The notes below the pieces were generated by a model. The model ran no database searches. It saw only the letters and a list, made by a program, of their open reading frames with translations, and was not told the DNA's origin. The position numbers and the translations under genes were made by a program. 15,106 nucleotides of DNA, taken from Candidatus Kaiserbacteria bacterium. GTDB lineage: Bacteria; Patescibacteriota; Minisyncoccia; Phycocordibacterales; UBA918. Shown piece by piece: positions 1 through 5,702 of the stretch; the stretch's first letter is position 1, and every line of letters begins with the position of its first letter. The stretch spans positions 1 through 15,106 of the forward strand of contig QKBW01000040.1 of the NCBI GenBank assembly GCA_003245875.1. Direction: 5' to 3'.

Positions 1-225
1 ACCGTCGGTTACCTCATACTCTGTTTCGTTGATAACGACCTTCCCCATCCCTGACTCAAAACGGAAAAACTGGTCATTGTCTTCGTGCACCTCCATACCA
101 ATTTCTTCATTTGGCTTGAGAGCCATCAATACCAACTGCATGTGTGTACCGGTATACAATACACGACGAAAATCAGTGTTTTCTGTGGTCAATGCTTCAA
201 TAGCTCCTTTATATCCTTTTTTCAT
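1..225 (-). CDS. Cupin domain protein (partial, C-terminus beyond left edge)
   Basis: The reading frame starts at ATG 225 and runs off the left edge after 75 codons. The protein begins MKKGYKGAIEALTTENTDF and continues with a cupin-like segment: KPNEEIGMEVHEDNDQFF (about residues 37-54), then a Gly-rich turn, FESGMGKVVINE. This matches the first motif of small single-domain cupins, in which a histidine and neighbouring polar residues bind a metal. The usual motif glutamate is a glutamine here (DQFF). The substrate cannot be told. The gene starts 12 nt after the stop of the EamA transporter gene and is probably the distal member of the prfB-ftsEX-pyrG operon. There is no Shine-Dalgarno sequence before the ATG. 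I am sure of the fold class and unsure of the function. Confidence 0.8.
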   Translation of the reverse strand, partial: MKKGYKGAIEALTTENTDFRRVLYTGTHMQLVLMALKPNEEIGMEVHEDNDQFFRFESGMGKVVINETEYEVTDG

Positions 226-237
226 ATTTGCAAATTT

Positions 238-687
238 CTATTTAATAAAGACCGTTGCCATCACGCCAGCGGTAACCAACACACCCCCCAGCACGTTACC
301 GAGTGTCGGCTTCTCCCCTAGAATAACAAACGCCAGGATGATCACAAGTGCGATAGACAATTTATCGATCGGTGCCACTCGTGAAGCCTCGCCTAGCTGT
401 AGTGCTTTGTAGTAGAACATCCAAGAAAGGCCGGTTGCAATGGCTGAGAGAAAGATGAAGATGAACGAGAATCTTGGAATCTTGAATGTATCCATCGCAT
501 TACCTTGCCAAAAGACAATGCCCCAGGCAAAGAACACGATGACGATCGTACGAATAGCAACAGCTAAGTTACTATCAATACCAGTAATACCGATCTTGCC
601 AAAGATAGCTACCAATGAAGCAAACACAGCAGATAGCACTGCATAGATCGCCCATAAGGGCACAGACGCGAGAAGTGTAGTGAACAT
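238..687 (-). CDS. EamA-family (drug/metabolite superfamily) half-size transporter
   Basis: This is a 149-residue integral membrane protein with one EamA domain. Full-length members carry two, about 300 residues. Hydrophobic segments lie at about 8-32, 41-60, 73-93, 110-123 and 129-147. The typical C-terminal EamA pattern is present: YYKALQLGEASRVAPIDKLS, then a helix ending in ILGEKPT and a Gly-rich last helix. Single-domain members are thought to work as dimers. The transported compound cannot be deduced. ATG 687 lies 2 nt after the pyrG stop, so the gene is probably co-transcribed and translationally coupled with pyrG. The stop codon is TAG. Confidence 0.85.
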   Translation of the reverse strand: MFTTLLASVPLWAIYAVLSAVFASLVAIFGKIGITGIDSNLAVAIRTIVIVFFAWGIVFWQGNAMDTFKIPRFSFIFIFLSAIATGLSWMFYYKALQLGEASRVAPIDKLSIALVIILAFVILGEKPTLGNVLGGVLVTAGVMATVFIK

Positions 688-689
688 AG

Positions 690-2369
690 TTATTTTGATT
701 TAGAACCGGCAACTTTTAGGAAAGCGGTAAAGAGTGGGTGCGGACGCAAAGGACGAGCCTGCAACTCCGGATGGAACTGCGTACCGACAAAGAACGGGTG
801 CACGCTTTCCGGCAATTCGGCAATTTCCATCAGCACCCCATCCGGTGAAGTCGCTGAAAATATCATGCCTTTTGCCTCAAGTGCAGCAATGTATTCTGGG
901 TTTACCTCGTAACGATGACGATGGCGTTCGAGTGTATTGTCGACACCGTAGGCTTTGCGAGCGATCGTACCCTTTTTCAGTACAGCCGGATAATGGCCCA
1001 AACGCATAGAGCCACCCATGTCACCTTTGGCGATCTTTTCCCGTTGATCAGGCATAACTGCAATCACCAAGTCTTTAGCTTTTGGATCAATTTCCTCGGT
1101 ACTTGAGTCAGCCAACTTCAGTACATTGCGCGCGTATTCCAATACCGCCAGCTGCATACCATAGCACAGCCCTAAATATGGAATCTTATTTTTACGCACA
1201 TATTCGATGGCATTGAGTTTGCCTTCAATGCCAGTCGTACCAAAACCACCCGGTACCAACACTCCGTCGTACTTCTTCAATTCAGCAAGTTTCTTTTTGT
1301 CAGTGAAATCATGTGAGGAAAGGTAGACGATCTCAGGCTTCAAGCATTGCTCATAGGCGGAGTATTTGATCGCTTCAATCACAGAGATATATACATCAGA
1401 CAGCACAAAATCACCTGAGCTGAAATACTTACCAACGACCGCGATCTTGACCGGCTGTGCAGCACGCTTACTCTTCGCAACAAAACGCTTCCAAGCAGAT
1501 AGATCAACCGGGTGGCACTTAAGACCAAGCGCGGTGCACAACGCAGTACCCAGGCCAGCTTTTTCAAAATTCAATGGTACATCGTAAATACTAGAAACAT
1601 CCGGTGCAGAGATCACATGCTCTGGTACGATGTTGCAAAAACGAGCGATCTTTTCTCGACGCTTCTGATCAACTGCTGTTGGAGCACGCGCAATGATGAC
1701 ATCAGCCTGTAAGCCGGCATTATTAAGTGTACGCGAAGCATGCTGTGTTGGCTTGGTCTTCATCTCGCCGATACTTCCCGGGACGGGCAGGTATGACACC
1801 ATGACCACGGCCACATTGTCCGGCGCCTCACTCTTCATCATACGTACCGCCTCTAGAAAGAGAATGTTTTCATATTCACCGACCGTACCACCGATCTCGA
1901 TGACCACAATATCAGCATTGACCAACTCACCCGCTTTCTTGATCCTGCTGATTGCCTCCATAGGGATATCTGGTACAACCTGCACACAACGACCCTTGTA
2001 CCCCAAGTTACGCTCGCGATCGATCACGGCCTGATACACACTACCGGTCGTCATGTAGTTGGTACTTGGAAGATCAACATTCAGAAAACGTTCATAGTTG
2101 CCCATGTCTTGGTCGGTCTCCATGCCGTCGGTAAGCACAAAGCACTCACCGTGCTCGATTGGATTCATCGTGCCGGCATCCACGTTAACGTATGGGTCGA
2201 TCTTGATTGACGTGACCGTAAGCCCACGTGCCTCCATAAGCTTTGCCACTGACGAAGCAGTAATGCCCTTCCCCACACCACTCATAACACCCCCGACAAC
2301 GAAGATGTACTTGGTCTGTTTGTGCTGTGCTTTACTTTTAGTACTTCGTCGTGTGGTGGTGGTTGCCAC
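690..2369 (-). CDS. pyrG: CTP synthase
   Basis: This cytosolic enzyme converts UTP to CTP using ATP and glutamine, the last step of de novo pyrimidine nucleotide synthesis. The protein has 559 residues (E. coli 545). The N-terminal amidoligase domain (about 19-285) has the P-loop GGVMSGVGKGITASS with Lys34, the acidic TDQDMG and EIGGTVGE segments, and KTKPTQH at 204-210. The C-terminal class I glutamine amidotransferase domain (about 305-555) has the oxyanion strand VPGGFGTTG, nucleophile Cys402 in GLCYGMQ, and His533/Glu535 in QFHPE. The start is GTG 2369: an in-frame TAA lies 12 nt upstream and the next Met is inside the P-loop. The first 18 residues (MATTTTRRSTKSKAQHKQ) are a basic extension absent from E. 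coli PyrG. The P-loop reads SGVGKG rather than the common bacterial SSLGKG. The gene lies 20 nt after ftsX. Confidence 0.97.
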   Translation of the reverse strand: MATTTTRRSTKSKAQHKQTKYIFVVGGVMSGVGKGITASSVAKLMEARGLTVTSIKIDPYVNVDAGTMNPIEHGECFVLTDGMETDQDMGNYERFLNVDLPSTNYMTTGSVYQAVIDRERNLGYKGRCVQVVPDIPMEAISRIKKAGELVNADIVVIEIGGTVGEYENILFLEAVRMMKSEAPDNVAVVMVSYLPVPGSIGEMKTKPTQHASRTLNNAGLQADVIIARAPTAVDQKRREKIARFCNIVPEHVISAPDVSSIYDVPLNFEKAGLGTALCTALGLKCHPVDLSAWKRFVAKSKRAAQPVKIAVVGKYFSSGDFVLSDVYISVIEAIKYSAYEQCLKPEIVYLSSHDFTDKKKLAELKKYDGVLVPGGFGTTGIEGKLNAIEYVRKNKIPYLGLCYGMQLAVLEYARNVLKLADSSTEEIDPKAKDLVIAVMPDQREKIAKGDMGGSMRLGHYPAVLKKGTIARKAYGVDNTLERHRHRYEVNPEYIAALEAKGMIFSATSPDGVLMEIAELPESVHPFFVGTQFHPELQARPLRPHPLFTAFLKVAGSKSK

Positions 2370-2389
2370 ATATGTTGATTAACGTAATG

Positions 2390-3310
2390 CTAAACGCGCA
2401 GATAACGCGAGACTGCTAAGATGCTGGAGACAAGACCGATCACGACCCCGCTGCCGACAACGAGCAAGAAGATGTGTGCAAAATTATGTACAAAATATGC
2501 GAAGATGTTGAAGAGGAAGAAGGACTCAGTAGCTGGCCCGAGCCAGATAACAATTGGATACGTGATAAGCAACGCCAGAATGCCAGCGATCAAACCATAC
2601 ATCACTCCCTGCAACATAAACGGACCCCGAATAAAGGTGTTGCTGGCGCCAACCAACCGCATGATCGAGATCTCTTCACGAGAGGTATAAATAGCCAAAC
2701 GTACAGTATTGAAGGTAATGACCACTGCCGCAGCGACCAAGACAGCCATCGCAATTAAGCTCGACTTCTCAACCGCCTTGATGATGTTGGTCAAACGTTC
2801 AATGGCTTCTTTGTTTCGAGCATAGTTGACCCGATCGATCAACGGGCTTTGTGTTGCCTCTTGGGCTTGTTGGTCATCTAGGAAACGTGCAACGCCCTCG
2901 TACTGTGAGGTTTCCTTGGCACGAATAGCCAATGACGCACCAAGCGGGTTATCGCCGAGCTCGTGCAAAGCTTGCAACGTCAGCTCATCATCCTGGTGTC
3001 GCTCCTCAAATTGAGCCAACGCATCTTCCCGCGAGGTGAAAGTGACTTCCGCCACTTCCGGCAAGGCTTCGAGGGAATGTTGCAGGGCATCGATATCTGG
3101 CTGTGCTGCATCGGGAACAAAGTACACATTGATATCAACTTTACTCTGAATGTTTTGCAAAGAAGCACCGAGCAACTGATCTACCAGCATGGTGGCAGTA
3201 ATCACCAAAAGAGCCACGGTCATCACAAAAATAGATGCCATCGACACAAAAGCATTGCGCCAAAACCCAACAAATCCTGAACGAACGACACGTTTGAATG
3301 CTACCCACAT
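2390..3310 (-). CDS. ftsX: Cell division protein FtsX
   Basis: FtsX is the membrane subunit of the FtsEX ABC-type complex. It passes the ATPase cycle of FtsE to extracytoplasmic peptidoglycan hydrolases at the division site and transports nothing itself. The protein has 306 residues and the family's four membrane segments, at about 23-45, 183-204, 230-252 and 278-300. A large extracellular loop lies between the first two (about 50-180), and the second loop is small. The cytoplasmic motif between helices 2 and 3, REEISIMRLVGASNTFIRGP (residues 211-230), is diagnostic for FtsX. The N-terminus is short and cytoplasmic. The gene starts 19 nt after ftsE, the conserved ftsE-ftsX order. There is no Shine-Dalgarno sequence; only an A/T-rich stretch precedes the ATG. 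Confidence 0.96.
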   Translation of the reverse strand: MWVAFKRVVRSGFVGFWRNAFVSMASIFVMTVALLVITATMLVDQLLGASLQNIQSKVDINVYFVPDAAQPDIDALQHSLEALPEVAEVTFTSREDALAQFEERHQDDELTLQALHELGDNPLGASLAIRAKETSQYEGVARFLDDQQAQEATQSPLIDRVNYARNKEAIERLTNIIKAVEKSSLIAMAVLVAAAVVITFNTVRLAIYTSREEISIMRLVGASNTFIRGPFMLQGVMYGLIAGILALLITYPIVIWLGPATESFFLFNIFAYFVHNFAHIFLLVVGSGVVIGLVSSILAVSRYLRV

Positions 3311-3329
3311 AAAAAATTAACTAATTTAA

Positions 3330-4013
3330 TTAGAGCGCGTACCGCCCTTCATTATCATCGCGAACAATATGACCCTCATCCATAGTAATAACTCGTCGAC
3401 CAAGTTCATCGATCACACCTTTGTTGTGTGTGGTCATGATCACCGTGGTGCCAAGGTCGTTGATCTTCTTGAGAATTTGTACCACCTCGTATGTTGCGAT
3501 CGGATCAAGGTTACCGGTTGGTTCATCAGCAATGATAATGTCTGGCTGATTCACAATGGCACGTGCAATCGCAACACGCTGCTTTTCACCACCGGAAAGC
3601 TCCCCCGGGAAATTCAACCCTTTATCATCCAGATCAACCAACGAGAGGGCTTGCGGTACGTTCTCAGCAATCTCTTCATCAGAACGGCCATTGGCTTCCA
3701 TAGCAAACGCGATATTTTCGTAAGCGGTAAGATGCGACAATAATTTGAAATCCTGGAACACCGTACCGATCTTACGTCGATATTTTGGCAACTTGGTTTT
3801 GGGAATTTCGTGGATGTTCAGTGACTCAAAATAAACAGCACCATCAGTTGGTCTGTCTTCTGCGATCAGCATTTTAAGGAGTGTGGTTTTGCCGGCACCG
3901 GAGTGTCCAACAATCGAAACGAATTCCTTGGGCGCCACTTGAAAAGTTACGTCTTCTAGAGCGACCGACTGCCCACCATTGTATTTCTTAGATACCTTTT
4001 CAAAGTAAATCAT
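3330..4013 (-). CDS. ftsE: Cell division ATP-binding protein FtsE
   Basis: FtsE is the cytoplasmic ATPase of FtsEX. The 227-residue protein (E. coli 222) is a single ABC domain with every catalytic element: Walker A GHSGAGKTT (36-44), Q-loop Gln87 in VFQDFK, signature LSGGEKQR (139-146), Walker B IIIADEP (159-165), D-loop GNLD, and switch His196 in TTHN. Many ABC ATPases look alike, but overall similarity, size and the ftsX gene immediately downstream decide the call. The gene lies 17 nt after prfB. The order prfB-ftsE-ftsX is also found in many other bacteria. Confidence 0.97.
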   Translation of the reverse strand: MIYFEKVSKKYNGGQSVALEDVTFQVAPKEFVSIVGHSGAGKTTLLKMLIAEDRPTDGAVYFESLNIHEIPKTKLPKYRRKIGTVFQDFKLLSHLTAYENIAFAMEANGRSDEEIAENVPQALSLVDLDDKGLNFPGELSGGEKQRVAIARAIVNQPDIIIADEPTGNLDPIATYEVVQILKKINDLGTTVIMTTHNKGVIDELGRRVITMDEGHIVRDDNEGRYAL

Positions 4014-4030
4014 ATACGACGTGTCTTATT

Positions 4031-4900
4031 TTATCCCACCTCCGCCATCGCGTCTATGAATAACTGTATATCGCCACCCAACACCTTATCAATTTGGCTT
4101 GTTTCAACGTTTGTACGGTGATCCTTTACCATTTGATAGGGATGGAGCACATACGAACGAATCTGACTTCCCCACTCAATTTTCAACGTCTTCTCCACTG
4201 ACAGGCCTTTGAGTTCGCGTTCGTGTTGCGCCTCACGGAACGCAGCTACACGCCCCGCCAAAAGCTGCAGGGCTTTCTCTTTATTTTGTAACTGACTGCG
4301 CTCACTGGAAACGTGTACTGAGATGTTGGTAGGTAGATGTGTCGCGCGCACCGCTGTTTCGCGCTTGTTGACGTTTTGTCCCCCGGCACCCCCACTCTTG
4401 GCAAAGCCAATTTCAATCTCACTCTCTGGTATGTCAGAAAGATCAGCAGCTGGTACCTCTGGGGAAACTTCTACCAATACAAACGAGGTCTGTCGCTTGC
4501 CATTACTATTAAATGGAGAAATACGGACCAAGCGGTGCACACCGGATTCATGGCGAAGCGTCCCATACGCTTCTTTACCGACGACCTCCAACGTGATGTT
4601 GCGGTAGCCGCCGTGGTCATTTTCATTATCATCAAGGACCAGGACCGACCACCCCTGCCCTGCTGCATAGCGCTGGTACATTTCTACCAACATACGTGCA
4701 AAGTCCTCAGCGTCGTCCCCACCCGCACCGGCAACAATGGTCATCACCGCTGGCAAACGGTCGTACTTACCTTTTCCTTCAGCCGCGTCTTTGAGGGTCT
4801 GTAATTCTTTTATCATCGCCTGAGCCTTCCCTGGATCGTTCCAAAAGGTTGCTTCGAGCATGGCGGCTTCTATTTCAGCAATGCGACTTTGAGTATCCAT
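4031..4900 (-). CDS. prfB: Peptide chain release factor 2, with a shortened domain 1
   Basis: RF2 recognises UAA and UGA stop codons and triggers peptide release in the ribosomal peptidyl transferase centre. The codon-reading motif SPF is at 128-130; RF1 would have a PxT-type motif. The catalytic GGQ is at 173-175 within SGGAGGQNVNKRETAVR. The C-terminal GSQIRSYVL block follows. The protein has 289 residues against 365 in E. coli, and the GGQ lies 77 residues earlier. The loss is in the N-terminal helical domain, which here has only about 50 residues before the conserved VAGAGGDDAEDF block. The start at ATG 4900 is supported by an extended -10 box 9 nt upstream. The prfB autoregulatory frameshift site (in-frame UGA near codon 25) is absent. 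Having RF2 argues that UGA is a stop here, unlike in Gracilibacteria and SR1. Confidence 0.95.
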   Translation of the reverse strand: MDTQSRIAEIEAAMLEATFWNDPGKAQAMIKELQTLKDAAEGKGKYDRLPAVMTIVAGAGGDDAEDFARMLVEMYQRYAAGQGWSVLVLDDNENDHGGYRNITLEVVGKEAYGTLRHESGVHRLVRISPFNSNGKRQTSFVLVEVSPEVPAADLSDIPESEIEIGFAKSGGAGGQNVNKRETAVRATHLPTNISVHVSSERSQLQNKEKALQLLAGRVAAFREAQHERELKGLSVEKTLKIEWGSQIRSYVLHPYQMVKDHRTNVETSQIDKVLGGDIQLFIDAMAEVG

Positions 4901-4909
4901 ACGTGGACT

Positions 4910-4918
4910 AGTATAACA
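4910..4918 (-). promoter_or_regulatory. Extended -10 promoter of the prfB-ftsEX-pyrG operon
   Basis: On the minus strand TGTTATACT (TG at 4918-4917, -10 TATACT at 4915-4910) lies 9 nt before the prfB ATG. The expected start point falls within about 3 nt of the ATG, so the mRNA should be almost leaderless. No -35 is possible in its normal place, because that region is a GC-rich hairpin. Confidence 0.6.
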
Positions 4919-4960
4919 GAAAGCGGCGGGCGTGGCCTTTGGCCACGCCCGCCGCTTTCT
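4918..4960. terminator. Perfect 20-bp GC-rich hairpin between tRNA-Thr(CGT) and prfB
   Basis: The arms 4918-4937 and 4941-4960 are exact reverse complements with a 3-nt loop. The core is GCGGCGGGCGTGGCC. It lies 7 nt after the 3' end of the minus-strand tRNA-Thr, so it probably ends or protects that transcript. The U-tract that follows is weak (CTTTCTGTT). The hairpin directly touches the prfB -10 box. The inverted repeat is certain; its role as a terminator is an inference. Confidence 0.6.
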
Positions 4961-4967
4961 CTGCCTG

Positions 4968-5040
4968 AGCCACCTCGCAGGATCGAACTGCGGACCTTTG
5001 CGTTACGAATGCAATGCTCTACCGACTGAGCTAAGGTGGC
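4968..5040 (-). tRNA. tRNA-Thr (anticodon CGT)
   Basis: The 73-nt cloverleaf has acceptor GCCACCT/AGGTGGC fully paired, D-arm GCTC/GAGC, anticodon loop TTCGTAA (CGT, reading ACG) and T-arm CGCAG/CTGCG with loop TTCGATC. The discriminator is T73. The anticodon stem has an A31·C39 mismatch next to the loop. No CCA is encoded; the 3' flank is CAG. It is divergent to tRNA-Thr(GGT), with which it shares a 19-nt identical 5' region (TTAGCTCAGTCGGTAGAGC), so the two look like inverted paralogues. Confidence 0.95.
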
Positions 5041-5128
5041 GTGACCTCGGTATAGTAATATAATAGGACTTTTATTTCAAAGAAATATTTGGTAGGATAC
5101 CAACGCTTCAGTAAAAGGAAGAACGGAA
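5041..5128. promoter_or_regulatory. A/T-rich divergent promoter region between the two tRNA-Thr genes
   Basis: This 88-bp spacer must drive both divergent tRNA genes. For the plus strand an extended -10, TGGTAGGAT (5090-5098), is the best candidate. It is followed by ACCAACGCTT, and the same CCAACGCTT occurs just after the -10 of the tRNA-fMet promoter. For the minus strand, TTGAAA with downstream TATA-like boxes is present but the spacing is not good. I see the boxes directly; use is inferred. Confidence 0.4.
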
Positions 5129-5201
5129 GCCATCTTAGCTCAGTCGGTAGAGCGCATCCATGGTAAGGATGAGGTCCTCGGTTCAATCCCGAGAGATGGC
5201 T
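5129..5201 (+). tRNA. tRNA-Thr (anticodon GGT)
   Basis: The 73-nt cloverleaf has acceptor GCCATCT/AGATGGC, D-arm GCTC/GAGC, anticodon stem CATCC/GGATG fully paired, loop ATGGTAA (GGT, reading ACC/ACU) and T-arm CTCGG/CCGAG with loop TTCAATC. The discriminator is T73. No CCA is encoded; the 3' flank is CAA. Confidence 0.96.
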
Positions 5202-5217
5202 CAACAATTAATACCTG

Positions 5218-5275
5218 TTGGCAAACGTTGCCAAATTGCGCAAAAACCTATATACTCACGGACACTTGCGCAATT
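5218..5275 (+). promoter_or_regulatory. tRNA-Asp promoter embedded in three palindromes
   Basis: The -35 TTGCCA (5228-5233), a 17-bp spacer and -10 TATACT (5251-5256) form a near-consensus sigma-70 promoter about 30 bp before tRNA-Asp. The -35 is the right arm of a hairpin, TTGGCAA-ACG-TTGCCAA (5218-5234). Two copies of the palindrome TTGCGCAA (5236-5243 and 5266-5273) flank the -10, within a 10-bp inverted repeat AATTGCGCAA/TTGCGCAATT. The same -35 sequence and spacing occur at the tRNA-fMet promoter. The layout suggests an operator, which is an inference. Confidence 0.6.
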
Positions 5276-5285
5276 GCAGGAAACT

Positions 5286-5359
5286 GCGGTGGTAGCTCAA
5301 CTGGTTAGAGCACCCGCCTGTCACGCGGGAGGTTGCGGGTTCGAGTCCCGTCTACCGCG
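5286..5359 (+). tRNA. tRNA-Asp (anticodon GTC)
   Basis: The 74-nt cloverleaf has acceptor GCGGTGG/CTACCGC with one G·U pair, D-arm GCTC/GAGC with loop AACTGGTTA, anticodon stem CCCGC/GCGGG, loop CTGTCAC (GTC) and T-loop TTCGAGT. Discriminator G73 is the expected Asp identity base. No CCA is encoded; the 3' flank is CAG. Confidence 0.97.
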
Positions 5360-5364
5360 CAGTA

Positions 5365-5398
5365 AAAACAAAAACTCCCTTTTGGGAGTTTTTGTTTT
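5365..5398. terminator. Bidirectional intrinsic terminator
   Basis: Arms AAAACAAAAACTCCC (5365-5379) and its exact reverse complement (5384-5398) enclose a TTTT loop. The A-tract and T-tract sit on both sides, so it can end tRNA-Asp on the plus strand and tRNA-Met transcripts on the minus strand. The inner 13-bp arms recur exactly in the terminator at 14136-14165. Confidence 0.85.
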
Positions 5399-5409
5399 GT
5401 CTCGTCTAT

Positions 5410-5436
5410 TTTGTGTCGACGGGAGGGAATGATCCT
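5410..5436 (-). repeat. Direct-repeat copy of the tRNA-Met 3' end
   Basis: These 27 bp are identical to 5570-5596, exactly 160 bp away. The copy carries the T-loop, the 3' strand of the T-stem, the 3' acceptor strand and discriminator of tRNA-Met, plus the 3-5 bases beyond. The 5' half of the tRNA is absent, so it cannot be a tRNA. Confidence 0.9.
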
Positions 5437-5515
5437 TACAGGATCGGTACATCTTTTGGGAGATTTTGTTCGCTCTGCTCCAAAATATCAACAAAAGCTC
5501 ATCATCCCCTCCGTC
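5418..5515 (-). other. Potential long structured RNA or hairpin DNA downstream of tRNA-Met
   Basis: In the minus-strand transcript, 5515-5501 can pair with 5433-5418 in a 15-bp stem with one G·U and one bulged C; the 3' side lies in the duplicated tRNA fragment. Inside it CTTTTG (5497-5492) pairs with CAAAAG (5458-5453), and ATTTTG (5486-5481) pairs with CAAAAT (5468-5463), leaving a 12-nt loop. A small hairpin GATCC/GGATC (5445-5441 with 5435-5431) would compete with the outer stem. There is no convincing ORF. Whether it is an ncRNA, a decayed tRNA duplicate or an element end is open. Confidence 0.4.
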
Positions 5516-5569
5516 TCGCAAATTAACTATTCAGCACTAGCTCCACGTATTCGCTACTGCTGCATGTAC

Positions 5570-5596
5570 TTTGTGTCGACGGGAGGGAATGATCCT
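5570..5596 (-). repeat. Direct-repeat copy spanning the genuine tRNA-Met 3' end
   Basis: This is the partner of 5410-5436: 27 identical bp that overlap the last 23 bases of tRNA-Met and its immediate 3' flank. This geometry resembles attachment cores of tRNA-targeting integrases, but only 133 bp lie between the copies and no integrase is present. Confidence 0.9.
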
Positions 5597-5647
5597 CCGA
5601 CCTCGGCTTTATGAGTGCCGCGCTCTAACCAACTGAGCTACGTCGAC
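5574..5647 (-). tRNA. tRNA-Met (anticodon CAT, elongator type; tRNA-Ile2 possible)
   Basis: The 74-nt cloverleaf has acceptor GTCGACG/CGTCGAC fully paired, D-arm GCTC/GAGC with loop AGTTGGTTA, anticodon loop CTCATAA (CAT) and A73. Position 1-72 is paired, so it is not the initiator. The anticodon stem CGGCA/AGCCG has an A31·A39 mismatch. The T-stem GGAGG/CCTCC is perfect, but the loop reads ATCATTC: T54 is A and A58 is T, so the usual T54-A58 pair is swapped. A lysidine-modified tRNA-Ile2 also has CAT in its gene and cannot be excluded. No CCA is encoded; the 3' flank is CAA. Confidence 0.85.
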
Positions 5648-5670
5648 ATTACTACAGTGTGCCAAACAAT

Positions 5671-5698
5671 ACTATATTGTGCCGAACATTTCAATCAA
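5671..5698 (-). promoter_or_regulatory. Possible tRNA-Met promoter
   Basis: On the minus strand TTGATT (5698-5693), a 16-bp spacer and TATAGT (5676-5671) precede the tRNA by 23 bp. The nucleotidyltransferase gene ends just upstream on the same strand with no visible terminator, so read-through from it is also possible. Confidence 0.4.
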
Positions 5699-5702
5699 TT
5701 AA

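Noticed and set aside
29..412. Plus-strand ORFs of 60-155 codons throughout the window.
   Set aside because: They lie opposite well-recognised minus-strand genes, show no family-like sequence and are explained as antisense shadows.
4031..4900. A programmed +1 frameshift in prfB, as in many bacteria.
   Set aside because: There is no in-frame TGA near codon 25 and the frame is continuous from the ATG, which is supported by a promoter directly upstream.
5418..5515. Integron attC-like site, because of the imperfect inverted repeat.
   Set aside because: The conserved GTTRRRY/RYYYAAC core boxes are not present and there is no integrase or cassette array.
5321..5521. A minus-strand ORF of 66 codons ending in RRDSNPQPPA.
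   Set aside because: It runs through a terminator and into the complement of tRNA-Asp; such peptides are typical translation shadows of tRNA genes.
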